This document shows positions 43,842-52,348 of a stretch of DNA of 64,000 bases, piece by piece. The notes below the pieces were generated by a model. That model saw only the letters and a program-made list of their open reading frames with translations, was not told the DNA's origin and did not search any database. Every line of letters begins with the position of its first letter. Position 1 is the stretch's first letter. The DNA is from JABMPJ01 sp964345005 (GTDB lineage Bacteria > Verrucomicrobiota > Kiritimatiellia > UBA8416 > JABMPJ01): positions 70,421 to 134,420 of the forward strand of contig CAYFPQ010000001.1 of the NCBI GenBank assembly GCA_964345005.1. The letters run 5' to 3'. The position numbers and the translations under genes are program-made.

Positions 43842-44019
43842 TCGGGATATCCTCACCCGTCACACCGTAGACCCCCCGGATGAGGACCAGGAGCATCACC
43901 ACAAGTGAGCGGCTGAATGGCACCTTCATGGCGCTGAGCCTACCGCTCTGTAGGCAGGACGCAAATCCTCTTTACTCACAATCCCGGCATGCCCATACTT
44001 GCCTGTCTGGAACTGGACC

Positions 44020-45342
44020 ATGCCGGCTATTGCTAAGATACTGATCGTGTTTGTTGGGATGCTCGTGATGGCGCGTGTGAAGGTGCCGCTTGGGCTGGCC
44101 CTGGTTCTTGGCGGCGTGGTGCTGAACCTGTGGGCCGGGCTACCGGTTGGGGTGACGCTGGAGAACTTCGGAAGATCGCTGTTGGCGGTCGACCTCTGGC
44201 TCTTGCTGGTGGTCACGGTGCTGATCATCGAACTCGGCCGGCACATCTCACAGCCGGGCAACGCCGATGAACTGATGGCAGCAACGCGCCGCTGGGGCGG
44301 ACGCCATGGACGCGCCGCCTCGCTCATGGCCCTGCCTGCGGTGGTAGGGCTTGTGCCCATGCCTGCGGGCGCACTCTTCTCGGCGCCGCTGGTAGAGAAG
44401 GCGGGAGAGGGCATGGCGACCACGCCCGAATGGCGTTCAGCCGTCAACTACTGGCATCGCCACATCTGGGAATACTGGTGGCCGCTCTATCCGGGCGTGA
44501 TTGTGGCCATCTCGCTCTTCGAAATGGATACGCGTGTCTTCATGGCGGTGCAGTTTCCATTCACACTCGTAGCCGTGGCGGCCGGCTACTTCTTTCTTAT
44601 TCGGCCCCATCTGGCTGAAGCTCCGGCGACCGGGACAGCGGTATCGGGAAGCAGCCTGCGCGCATTCATGACGCTTCTCCCTCTGCTGACCGTGATTGGA
44701 TCGCTCTTTGTTTTTCCGCCACTACTCCGGCAACTGATGCCGTCGGCTACGGCACAGGTGCAGAAACTGAGCTGTGTCCTGCTCGGATTGGTATTGGGTA
44801 TGGTGGTGATCTCGGTGGACGAATTCCTGCAGCGGCGGCGTGCGGCCGCTAAGGGGGAGGAGATCGACCGCGTTCGCCTCTTTGCGGCTGCGTTCAAGCC
44901 CAAGGGGCTGGGCATCCTGCTGATGCTGTTGGGTGTGATGGTGTTCAAGTCGCTGCTGATGAAATCGAATCTACTACCGACGGCGAGCGGGGAGTTGATG
45001 GAGAGCGGCATCCCGCTGGCCGCCGCCATCGCGCTGCTGCCATTCATCGCTGGGATAGTGACCGGCGTGGCGGTGGGCTTCACGGCGGCATCCTTCCCAC
45101 TGGTGGTGGGCCTGATGGCGGCGGAAGGGTCGGGGTTGACGCCGTGGGCGACGCTCGTCCTGGCCTACGGATTCGGCTACATGGGGATGATACTCTCCCC
45201 GGTTCATCTCTGCTTGCTGGTCACGCGCGAGTATTTCAGTGCGCGTCTGAGTGATATCTATCGCATGATCACCCCGTGTGTGGCGAGTGTCGCCGGTTAC
45301 AGTATACTGGCCTACGGCCTGTTCACCATGATGGGGAAGTGA
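44020..45342 (+). CDS. DUF401-family integral membrane protein
   Basis: A 440-residue, highly hydrophobic protein with about ten to eleven membrane segments, starting MPAIAKILIVFVGMLVMARV. A long loop rich in charged residues (WGGRHGRAAS) is followed by LVPMPAGALFSAPLVEKAGEG, matching DUF401 family permease-like proteins, for which no substrate is established to my knowledge. The C-terminal half (GVAVGFTAASFPLVVGLMAAEGSGLTPWATLVLAYGFGYMGMILSPVHLCLLVT) resembles the conserved repeat. It is an orphan between dCMP deaminase and a REP pair. Confidence 0.7.
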   Translation: MPAIAKILIVFVGMLVMARVKVPLGLALVLGGVVLNLWAGLPVGVTLENFGRSLLAVDLWLLLVVTVLIIELGRHISQPGNADELMAATRRWGGRHGRAASLMALPAVVGLVPMPAGALFSAPLVEKAGEGMATTPEWRSAVNYWHRHIWEYWWPLYPGVIVAISLFEMDTRVFMAVQFPFTLVAVAAGYFFLIRPHLAEAPATGTAVSGSSLRAFMTLLPLLTVIGSLFVFPPLLRQLMPSATAQVQKLSCVLLGLVLGMVVISVDEFLQRRRAAAKGEEIDRVRLFAAAFKPKGLGILLMLLGVMVFKSLLMKSNLLPTASGELMESGIPLAAAIALLPFIAGIVTGVAVGFTAASFPLVVGLMAAEGSGLTPWATLVLAYGFGYMGMILSPVHLCLLVTREYFSARLSDIYRMITPCVASVAGYSILAYGLFTMMGK

Positions 45343-45352
45343 CTGTGGGTCA

Positions 45353-45427
45353 AGGTAGGGCTCGCGCTCCGCGCGAGCCGTGAGACCTTCGACTGCTTCC
45401 GGCCCGCTCGGAGAGCGGGCCCTACCT
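45353..45427. repeat. REP-like pair (BIME), B'-type against C-type
   Basis: AGGTAG plus the stem GGCTCGCGC-TCC-GCGCGAGCC (45353-45380) faces a reversed unit of AGGTAG plus GGCCCGCTC-TCC-GAGCGGGCC (45400-45427), 19 nt apart. Unlike other pairs, the GTAG ends point outward. It lies between the convergent stops of the DUF401 gene and the mqn operon, and both stems are perfect. Confidence 0.9.
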
Positions 45428-45437
45428 CGTATACGAC

Positions 45438-45527
45438 CTATTTCAACGCCGTCTTGATCTCCTCGAGCGACACGCCGAAGAGCGTCCCGGCGATGATGTC
45501 ATAGTTCAGCCAGCCGAAGCTGCCGCA
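45438..45527 (-). pseudogene. 29-codon coding-like tail in frame after the mqnE-mqnC stop
   Basis: Directly after the TAG at 45528-45530 the same frame stays open for 29 codons to a second TAG at 45438-45440, reading CGSFGWLNYDIIAGTLFGVS then LEEIKTALK. In 27 of 29 codons the third base is G or C, like the real genes here. It may be the end of a lost gene, or the stop may be an error or mutation that shortened the fusion. MqnC proteins do not need such a tail as far as I know. Confidence 0.4.
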
Positions 45528-47714
45528 CTAAGCGCCAGTGATTCGTTCATACTGCGTGGTGCGTTGGACCGGGTTCAGTCCGGCGCGTGCGATCAGTGAC
45601 ACAACGTCGTCACGGGTGGCCGTATAGTCGGCTCCGGCGGCGCTGACGACCAACTCCTCCATCAGCACGCCACCGAAGTCATCGGCCCCGAAAGCGAGGG
45701 CCAGTTGGGCGAGGTCGGGTCCCTCGGTGACCCACCCGGCTTGCAGGTGTTCGATATTGTCGAGCACGAGCCGGGAGAGCGCCACGATGCGCAGGTAGTC
45801 AATGCCCGTTTGGGAGGGGAGCGCCAGCTTGGTGTGTGGGGATTGGAAACTCCAGGGAATGAAGGCAGTGAAGCCCCCTGTTGCATCCTGCAAGGTCCGT
45901 ATCTTCATGAGGTGGTCCACACGCTGAGCTGTCGTTTCGCCCAGGCCGTACACCATGGTAGCGGTTGTGCGAAGCCCCAGCTCCTGGGCGGTCCGCATCA
46001 CGTCCAGCCATCCCTCGCTACTGAGCTTTCCGGGACTGACCCGCCGGCGCACATCGTCATGCAGGATCTCTGCTCCTCCGCCCGGCAGGGAGTCGAGCCC
46101 GGCCGCGTGCAGCCGTTCCAAGGCGGTCCGCAGGTCCAGCCCCTCACGTTCGGCAAGGTCGGCTATCTCGGCCGGCGAAAGGGAGTGCACGCAGATATCA
46201 CCCACGGCTTTCACCTCGCCCAGGAGTTGCTCATAGAAAGCGAGTGAGAGATCCGGGTTCAGGCCGCCCTGGATCAGGATCTGCGTGGCGCCGGCTTCGA
46301 CCGCTTCCCTTGCGGTCCGTACCACGTCGGCAGGCGTGAGCGTAAAGGCCCGCTTGTCGCCCGGTTCCACGTGAAAGGCACAGAAGCGGCACCCCGCCGT
46401 GCACACATTGGTGAGCGAGATGATCCGGTCAACCACGTAGGTGGCATCCCTGCCGGGAACATGCCGCTGGCGTGCCGCCTGGGCCAGGCGTCCGAGCTGC
46501 TGAAAGGATGCATGGTCGTGCAGGGCGATGGCATCGGTTTCACTCAGCCGTGTCCCTGTCTCGGCTTTGCCCAGCGCTTCTTCAAGCGCGGAGTCTCCCA
46601 CCCGTGCCCTGGTGGACGCGGCCGGTCCGGTCTCTTGCGCACGGACCTCGACCTGGTCATACACGCTATTCACGAGTTGAGGTCTGAGACCCAGGCGGTC
46701 CACAAACGTGAACATGTCATCGACGGACACGAAGCGATGATCGTCCGGGGCGCCGGCCGCGCGCGCGATCTGTTCTTCCTGGCTCGTACCACCCAGGTCA
46801 TCCACGCCGCTGGCGGTCAACACTTCGAGCAGCTTGCGGTCGACATAGTTCGCAAGAACGCGTATGTGGGGCACGTTATCAAGGAAGAGACGCGCTACGG
46901 CAACCGTGCGCACGATCTCCATGCCGCTGGGGCCGCGATTCACATCGATGCGCGTGCCGCTGGGATGGAATGGGAGAGGAATGAAGGCGGCCAGGCCGCC
47001 GGTCTGATCCTGCAGGTGTCGCAGCCGGTCCATGTGATCCACACGATCGGACGGGCTCTCGACGTGACCGAAGAGCATGGTGGCGTTAGTCGGCATGCCG
47101 AGCGCGTGGGCGGCGGCATGTATCTCCAGCCACCGGTCGCCAGAGATCTTGTTGGGACAGATCCGTTGGCGTATGGCCGGATTGAAGATCTCGGCACCCC
47201 CGCCGGGCAGCGCGTCGAGACCGGATTGCTTCAAACGGTTGAGCACCTCGCTCGGGCTGGTTCCACCTTGCCGGGCCAGGTAATCGATCTCCACGGCGGT
47301 TAACCCCTGGATGCAGATGCCGGGGAGGATCGATCTGGCAATCCGGAAGCACTGCTCGTAGTAGTCGAGATCGATCTGGGGGACGACGCCGCCCACGACA
47401 TGGAGATCCGTCAGCCCACCACTGGCGGCCGCGCGCAGCCGTTCGGAAACAGCATCCAGCGTAACGGTATAGGCATCGTCGGCCTCTTCCTCGCGCCAGA
47501 AGGCGCACAGCTCGCACTCGTTCTCGCAGCGGTTCGTGGGGTTGATGTTGAGGCTGTGCACGAAATAGGTGGTGGTGCCGTGCATGGCGCGTCGCCTGGC
47601 ATCCGCCCGCTGCATCAGGTCCGGCAGCGAACCATGAGTGAGTAGCTCAAGCGCTTCATCGCAGGACAGGCGATCGGCGGCTGGGGAACCGGCAGGTGCT
47701 GATTGGGCGGTCAT
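45528..47714 (-). CDS. Fusion of aminofutalosine synthase (MqnE) and cyclic dehypoxanthinylfutalosine synthase (MqnC)
   Basis: A 728-residue double radical-SAM protein. Residues ~1-385 match MqnE, with the Fe-S motif CENECELC (Cys63, 67, 70), DLHVVGGVVPQIDLDYY and ALPGGGAEIFN. Residues ~390-728 match MqnC, with Cys438, 442, 445 (CTAGCRFC), ILIQGGLNPDLSLAFYE and GGAEILHDDVRRRVSPGK. MqnE joins radical enol-lyase chemistry of 3-[(1-carboxyvinyl)oxy]benzoate with SAM; MqnC closes the spiro ring two steps later. Both domains keep their clusters. The ATG overlaps the mqnA stop by 1 nt (TGATG), so it is the last gene of the operon. Confidence 0.93.
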   Translation of the reverse strand: MTAQSAPAGSPAADRLSCDEALELLTHGSLPDLMQRADARRRAMHGTTTYFVHSLNINPTNRCENECELCAFWREEEADDAYTVTLDAVSERLRAAASGGLTDLHVVGGVVPQIDLDYYEQCFRIARSILPGICIQGLTAVEIDYLARQGGTSPSEVLNRLKQSGLDALPGGGAEIFNPAIRQRICPNKISGDRWLEIHAAAHALGMPTNATMLFGHVESPSDRVDHMDRLRHLQDQTGGLAAFIPLPFHPSGTRIDVNRGPSGMEIVRTVAVARLFLDNVPHIRVLANYVDRKLLEVLTASGVDDLGGTSQEEQIARAAGAPDDHRFVSVDDMFTFVDRLGLRPQLVNSVYDQVEVRAQETGPAASTRARVGDSALEEALGKAETGTRLSETDAIALHDHASFQQLGRLAQAARQRHVPGRDATYVVDRIISLTNVCTAGCRFCAFHVEPGDKRAFTLTPADVVRTAREAVEAGATQILIQGGLNPDLSLAFYEQLLGEVKAVGDICVHSLSPAEIADLAEREGLDLRTALERLHAAGLDSLPGGGAEILHDDVRRRVSPGKLSSEGWLDVMRTAQELGLRTTATMVYGLGETTAQRVDHLMKIRTLQDATGGFTAFIPWSFQSPHTKLALPSQTGIDYLRIVALSRLVLDNIEHLQAGWVTEGPDLAQLALAFGADDFGGVLMEELVVSAAGADYTATRDDVVSLIARAGLNPVQRTTQYERITGA

Positions 47715-48520
47715 CAGGTGGCGGCGTCCTTGCTCATCGGCGTCAGGCGGTGTTTCTCCAAGAGCAGGTCGAATGCCTGGATAGCGGCCTGTTCACGTTC
47801 GCCAATGACGTAGTTGATGTGGTTCGCGAGATAGTTGCGGCAGAACTCTGGACTGAGTCTGAGCTGGTCGGCAAAGCGTTGCCCGATCCGATCGTACGAC
47901 TGCCGTCCCTCGGCATAGGCCTCGGTTGCCAGCCGCGTAAGCTCTGCCGTGTATGGATGCCGCTTAAGGTGGGCCCACACCGCAAAGACAAACGGCAGCC
48001 CTGTCATGTGCTGCCACGCTTCGGCCATGTCGTAGTGGACCTTTCCATTGGTGGGCAGGCACAGGGCGCGGTCTCCGATGATGACCCTTGCATCCGGCGT
48101 GCCGGAACCATCGCAGATGATGACCGGTTGGCTCTTCCAGTGGTCACGCAGGAGAATCTGAGCCAGCAGGTTTGACGTATGCGAACGGGGATCCCGCGCC
48201 AGGCACTTGACCTCGGCCGGCGGCCCGTCGCATTCCAGGAGTACGCTCGCCACTTTGCCGTCGGCGCTGACACCAAGGCCGTCAATCATGGCAAGGTCGC
48301 CATCGCACAGGAGATCGACGACCGGAACCAACGCGGCATCTGCCCGGCCCGACGCGAGAAGCGCCGACAGTGTCGAGGGCGCCTGTTCAATCAGCGTAAC
48401 GTCGCTGCGGTTGCGCATGGCTTCTGTCAGCGGGGCCGCATTGAGATAGGGGGCGGCGGCGAAGACCAGCGGGGTCCCAGATCCGGCCGTGATCGACGAG
48501 TTGTGGTGGCTGTTGTTCAA
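47714..48520 (-). CDS. mqnA: Chorismate dehydratase
   Basis: First committed step of futalosine menaquinone synthesis, chorismate to 3-[(1-carboxyvinyl)oxy]benzoate. The 268 residues show the MqnA/MqnD periplasmic-binding-protein fold with FAAAPYLNAAPL, SALLASGRADAALVPVVDLL and VIIGDRALCLP. It starts at a TTG: the ubiD stop overlaps it as TTGA, and GGAGG lies 4 nt upstream, which together support this start over any later codon. It is flanked by ubiD and the mqnE-mqnC fusion on the same strand. Confidence 0.9.
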   Translation of the reverse strand: MNNSHHNSSITAGSGTPLVFAAAPYLNAAPLTEAMRNRSDVTLIEQAPSTLSALLASGRADAALVPVVDLLCDGDLAMIDGLGVSADGKVASVLLECDGPPAEVKCLARDPRSHTSNLLAQILLRDHWKSQPVIICDGSGTPDARVIIGDRALCLPTNGKVHYDMAEAWQHMTGLPFVFAVWAHLKRHPYTAELTRLATEAYAEGRQSYDRIGQRFADQLRLSPEFCRNYLANHINYVIGEREQAAIQAFDLLLEKHRLTPMSKDAAT

Positions 48521-50307
48521 GGTGCCTCCGTCAAAGATACGGGGATGCCATAGTCATTCCAGCGTGCGCCAACACGATCACGGATCTCCGGATCGAAGGC
48601 GACCGGTTCGCGGTAGCCGGGCTTCCACGTGGCGTCAATCAAGATGGGGGGATGCATGACCAGGCGATTGCCGAGTGCTTCGCGCCGCGCGGGATGCAGG
48701 TCGACGAGCGGATCAAAACGGGTGAACCACCCCCACAGCATGAGGCGTGGATCGTCAAGCGGCACGTCCTCGGATACGAGAACCTGGAACAGGTAGGCAC
48801 CGGTCACGGGGTGGGCCTGCAGCGCTTCGCGTATGCTCTCGCGGTTGGCGTCGGTCCGCACCTGCACCATCAACACTCCGTCGCCCAGCATTGCCATGCC
48901 GGTAATGCCCGGGTGGACGGATTCGCGGGGCGGCGGTGGCGGCGGTTCCTGGCGTTGAGGTTTGCCCTCGTTGCGCGTGGCCAACAGGATGAGCCGGCTG
49001 CCGGTGTTCATGGCCGGCCCGGTGAAATCGAGCGTATCCTGCGCGGTCGGAGCGACCAGGTGCAGGCCCTCCCCGGTGTTCAGGTTCTGCCACAAGGCGC
49101 GACTCACGGCCTTGAAATCACGCACGTCAACATCCGGGTCGACGGCGATGAGGACCTTGGTCAGCGAGAGCTGGCTCTCGCCGAGAATGCCGAAGGCGTG
49201 TTTGAGTGCCTCGTGTGGATAGCGCACTCTCACGGACACGGCGGCCAGGGGATGGAATCCGGTTTCGGGGAATGCCCAGCAGTCCACGATGGCGGGCTTT
49301 ATGATACGCAACAGCGGAATGCTCAGGTCCTGCAGGGCTTCACCGATGTAGTAATCCTCCTGCGGCGGCTTGCCCACAACCGTGGCCGGATAGATGGCGT
49401 CCTTCCGCGCCAGCACGCGGTCCACGCGAAACACCGGGAAATCGGCCGAGTGGGAGTAGTGGCCCAGGTGATCCCCGAATGGCCCTTCCCGGCGAAGCTC
49501 ATCCGGGGCGACCGATCCTTCCAGCACAAACTCGGCATTGGCCGGAATGCTGTGACCGCTGGGCCGGCGGATCGTTCTCAGCGGCCGGCCGAGAAGGAAC
49601 GCGGCAAGCAGGTATTCGTCAATGTCTTCGGGGAGCGGGGCGATGGCCGCGATCGTCAGTACGGGCGGTCCGCCCAGGAATACGCTGATGGGCAGGGCGT
49701 GGCCACGGGCGCGGGCACGGGCGAAGTGGAAGCCGCCCCCTTTCTCGATCTGCCAGTGCATGCCGGTGGAGTGGGCGTCGTAGCGCTGCAGACGGTAGAT
49801 CCCGAGATTGCCCTTGCCGGTCTCGGGGTCATGCGTCCGGACGAGGGGCAGTGTGAAGAACGGGCCGCCGTCTTTGGGCCAGCAGGTCAGGCACGGCAGG
49901 CGCTCGAGATCGGCCGGTTCGGATACAGCATGCATGATCGGGCCGCCCGCAACCGTGCGGCTGCGTGCCCGCAGGATGTGGCCGATCATGCGGCGCTGCG
50001 ACCATAGCGCACGGGCCGAAGGCGGCATCAGTTGCTCCGCGGCCGCGGCGATGGAGGCGCCGATTTCGGCCGCGGGACGGCCAATGGCGGCTTCCACGCG
50101 TGCCGGGGTGCCGTATGCATTGGCCAGGATGCGGTGGGGAGAGCCCTTGACGTTCTCGAAGAGCAGGGCCGGCCCGTTGGCGGCCAGCACATGGTGCTGG
50201 ATGATGGTGATTTCCTGGTTGGGGTCGACCTCGGCCTGTATCCGTACAAGCTTGTCGTCGGCCTCCAGTCGCGCGATGAACTCACGCTGATCGCGGGGTG
50301 CTAACAT
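48517..50307 (-). CDS. UbiD-family prenylated-FMN decarboxylase (MqnL-like)
   Basis: Decarboxylates the naphthoate ring after prenylation, needing prenylated FMN made by UbiX. The 596-residue protein (ATG 50307, GGAGG upstream) has GNLGIYRLQRYD and ELRREGPFGDHLGHYS, the cofactor-binding part of UbiD enzymes. It is the gene after ubiX (7-nt overlap) and before mqnA, which places it in the menaquinone route rather than in ubiquinone or phenolic-acid metabolism. The name mqnL is used for such genes; I treat it as likely. Confidence 0.9.
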   Translation of the reverse strand: MLAPRDQREFIARLEADDKLVRIQAEVDPNQEITIIQHHVLAANGPALLFENVKGSPHRILANAYGTPARVEAAIGRPAAEIGASIAAAAEQLMPPSARALWSQRRMIGHILRARSRTVAGGPIMHAVSEPADLERLPCLTCWPKDGGPFFTLPLVRTHDPETGKGNLGIYRLQRYDAHSTGMHWQIEKGGGFHFARARARGHALPISVFLGGPPVLTIAAIAPLPEDIDEYLLAAFLLGRPLRTIRRPSGHSIPANAEFVLEGSVAPDELRREGPFGDHLGHYSHSADFPVFRVDRVLARKDAIYPATVVGKPPQEDYYIGEALQDLSIPLLRIIKPAIVDCWAFPETGFHPLAAVSVRVRYPHEALKHAFGILGESQLSLTKVLIAVDPDVDVRDFKAVSRALWQNLNTGEGLHLVAPTAQDTLDFTGPAMNTGSRLILLATRNEGKPQRQEPPPPPPRESVHPGITGMAMLGDGVLMVQVRTDANRESIREALQAHPVTGAYLFQVLVSEDVPLDDPRLMLWGWFTRFDPLVDLHPARREALGNRLVMHPPILIDATWKPGYREPVAFDPEIRDRVGARWNDYGIPVSLTEAP

Positions 50308-50876
50308 AGGTCCTCCCACGTCTGCTCGGCGGGTCGGCCCAGGATGGCCAGTACGCGTTCAACATACCGCGCCAGCAGATCGCGCATGCTGACGCTGTCG
50401 GGATCGCGTTTGGCAAACATGTAGTAGGGCGGCGAGAGCGGCATCACGATGCCGCCGGCGGTGGTAACCCGTTCCGCGTTGGCAAAATCGATCGCGGTCC
50501 AGGGCGTCTCGCGTACACAGAGGATGAGCGGGCGGCGCTCCTTGAGGTGGCAGTGGGCCGCCCGGGTGATGAGTGTGTCGCACAGGCCGGAAGCAATCTT
50601 CCCCAGTGTGCCGGTTGTGCAGGGCAGCACGACCATGCCGACCGTGGCGACCGATCCGGACGCCACGGGCGCAAAGCCATCATCGTCAGCGTAGGTGACG
50701 GCGGCCCGTGCGGCCAGGTTGGCAACGGGCTCACACTCGTGCTCGTAGGCGGCGGCACCGTAGCGGCTGGTGATGAGTGCGACCGGCCAGGGCGATTGAT
50801 CGAGCAGGAGCGAGGCGGCATAGGTGCCTGTTGCGCCCGTCACGCCCAGCACCAGCTTTTCATCGTGCTTGCTCAT
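50301..50876 (-). CDS. UbiX-family flavin prenyltransferase (MqnM-like)
   Basis: Prenylates FMN to make the cofactor of the UbiD enzyme encoded next. It has 191 residues from the ATG at 50876. The flavoprotein fold shows KLVLGVTGATGTYAASLLLD, MVVLPCTTGTLGKIASGLCDTLITRAA and LCVRETPW, the last with the Glu that contacts the flavin-prenyl site. Further upstream in-frame codons run antisense-like through the neighbouring gene and were rejected. The stop overlaps the UbiD start by 7 nt. Confidence 0.9.
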   Translation of the reverse strand: MSKHDEKLVLGVTGATGTYAASLLLDQSPWPVALITSRYGAAAYEHECEPVANLAARAAVTYADDDGFAPVASGSVATVGMVVLPCTTGTLGKIASGLCDTLITRAAHCHLKERRPLILCVRETPWTAIDFANAERVTTAGGIVMPLSPPYYMFAKRDPDSVSMRDLLARYVERVLAILGRPAEQTWEDLC

Positions 50877-50893
50877 ATCGGGTCCTTCTCCTG

Positions 50894-52348
50894 TCACGTC
50901 AGCAATACGACGCAGGCGCCCGCGATACCCGCGATCGCCGAGAGCGGAAAGAATCGCACGGGCAGTGGGACGGCCGGCACGTAGGCGGCGGTAAACGCTC
51001 CTGCCGCCACGAGCAGAGCCATGCCGCCACCGATTCCCATGCCCGTCAAGCGCCACAGCACCGCCAGCGCGACCAGTGCCGTGCTATGGCTCACGGCTGC
51101 GACGACCTGTGCTCCACGGCCCCCGAGGGCGGCCGGGATGCTCCTGATGCCGATCTCCCGATCCGATGCCATGTCCTGTAAAGCATAGATGATGTCGAAG
51201 CCGGCAATCCACAGTAATGTGAATGCCGCCAGCACGAGAATGTCGGCCTGCATCGGAAGTGTTCCCGACCCGGCCACAAAGGCCCCCAGTGGCGCCGTTG
51301 CCAGGCAGATGCCGATGCCAAAATGGCAGAGCGGCGTGAAACGCTTCAACAGGGCGTAGGTGCCAAGCGGGATCAGTGGCACGGGCGACAGGAGCAGGCA
51401 GAGACGACCAAGCCCCGCACAGCCGAGCAGATAGGCGGCAAGTCCGATGGCGGCCACGGTGTAGGCGTTGGCCAGGCTGAGTCTTCCCGTCGGCAGCTCG
51501 CGCGATGTCGTGCGTGGATTGCGTGCATCGATGTCCCGGTCAAGAATCCGGTTCATCGCCATGCCGAATGTGCGTGCGCCCAAACCCACGACGACGATCA
51601 GGCCCAGCAGGCGTGCTGTGAGGTGTCCGCCGGTCCCCAGCCAGGCACCGGCAAATAGAAGGGGTAGGCTGAAGACGGTGTGCTCGACGCGCGTGAAGCG
51701 CCACAGCCGTCGCAGCAGTCCATGGTCATCCTCCTCAATGAGCGCCCGGTCATGCAGGAAGCGGTCGGCAAGCCTCTGAGCGACCGGTCCGAGATTCCGC
51801 ATGAGGTCGGCCCGGTCACCGGGCCCGGCCCGATCGCTGACGCCCTTCAGCATGTAACAGGCAATGCCCAGCTCACGGCAGGCTGTGGCGATGGCCCATC
51901 CTTCCATATCCACGGCATCGCAGTGTTTCGCGAGCGTTTCCCGGCGATCCGCGTCGAAGACAGGTTCGCTTGCGGTGCCGAGTGTGAGGCAAGCTGTGCC
52001 CGGCCAGGGCGACAGCGTGACGGTATCCACGGGGACCGTCTCGCCCTTGCCTGCTGAATCGGCGTCGAGCACACGGCTGACGGTACGGATGTCACCCGGA
52101 TGAAGGTCCGGTTGCAGAGCGCCGCAGATTCCCATGTTGACGATCTGTTTTACACCATGATCGGCGGCGAGATGACGGCATGCCTGCCCGGCATGTTCTG
52201 CGCCCATCCCGGAGATGGCGATCAACAGGGGTGTCCGGTCTATTGAGGCATTGAAGATGGGGAAAGGGCTGCGCTGGGCCTCTGTTGCGCCGGTACGCTC
52301 GATCAGTGGCGCGGCCTCGGCCCGGGTAGCACAGAGAACGGCGATCAT
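50894..52348 (-). CDS. Fusion of aminofutalosine nucleosidase (MqnB/MTAN-type) and UbiA prenyltransferase
   Basis: A 484-residue fusion of two enzymes not normally joined. Residues ~1-200 are a purine nucleoside hydrolase: AISGMGAEHAGQACRHL, then VDMEGWAIATACRELG with the catalytic Glu and Asp in GVSDRAG. Residues ~215-484 are a membrane prenyltransferase with about eight helices, the first Asp motif NRILDRDIDARNPRT and the second, LQDMASDREIG. The enzyme would split aminofutalosine to DHFL and prenylate dihydroxynaphthoate. The two steps are not consecutive (MqnC and MqnD act between). mqnD overlaps it by 4 nt (ATGA). Confidence 0.92.
   Translation of the reverse strand: MIAVLCATRAEAAPLIERTGATEAQRSPFPIFNASIDRTPLLIAISGMGAEHAGQACRHLAADHGVKQIVNMGICGALQPDLHPGDIRTVSRVLDADSAGKGETVPVDTVTLSPWPGTACLTLGTASEPVFDADRRETLAKHCDAVDMEGWAIATACRELGIACYMLKGVSDRAGPGDRADLMRNLGPVAQRLADRFLHDRALIEEDDHGLLRRLWRFTRVEHTVFSLPLLFAGAWLGTGGHLTARLLGLIVVVGLGARTFGMAMNRILDRDIDARNPRTTSRELPTGRLSLANAYTVAAIGLAAYLLGCAGLGRLCLLLSPVPLIPLGTYALLKRFTPLCHFGIGICLATAPLGAFVAGSGTLPMQADILVLAAFTLLWIAGFDIIYALQDMASDREIGIRSIPAALGGRGAQVVAAVSHSTALVALAVLWRLTGMGIGGGMALLVAAGAFTAAYVPAVPLPVRFFPLSAIAGIAGACVVLLT

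Noticed and set aside
43777..43929. Minus-strand 50-codon frame beginning MKVPFSRSLVVMLLVLI, like a short signal peptide
   Set aside because: It runs largely antisense to the end of the dCMP deaminase gene, has no ribosome binding site that I can see, and its C-terminal half shows no coding pattern.
45528..45530. Amber stop read as pyrrolysine or programmed readthrough to extend the mqnE-mqnC fusion
   Set aside because: No pyl genes or readthrough context are visible; UAG followed by UGC is not a known recoding signal. A remnant or sequencing error is simpler.
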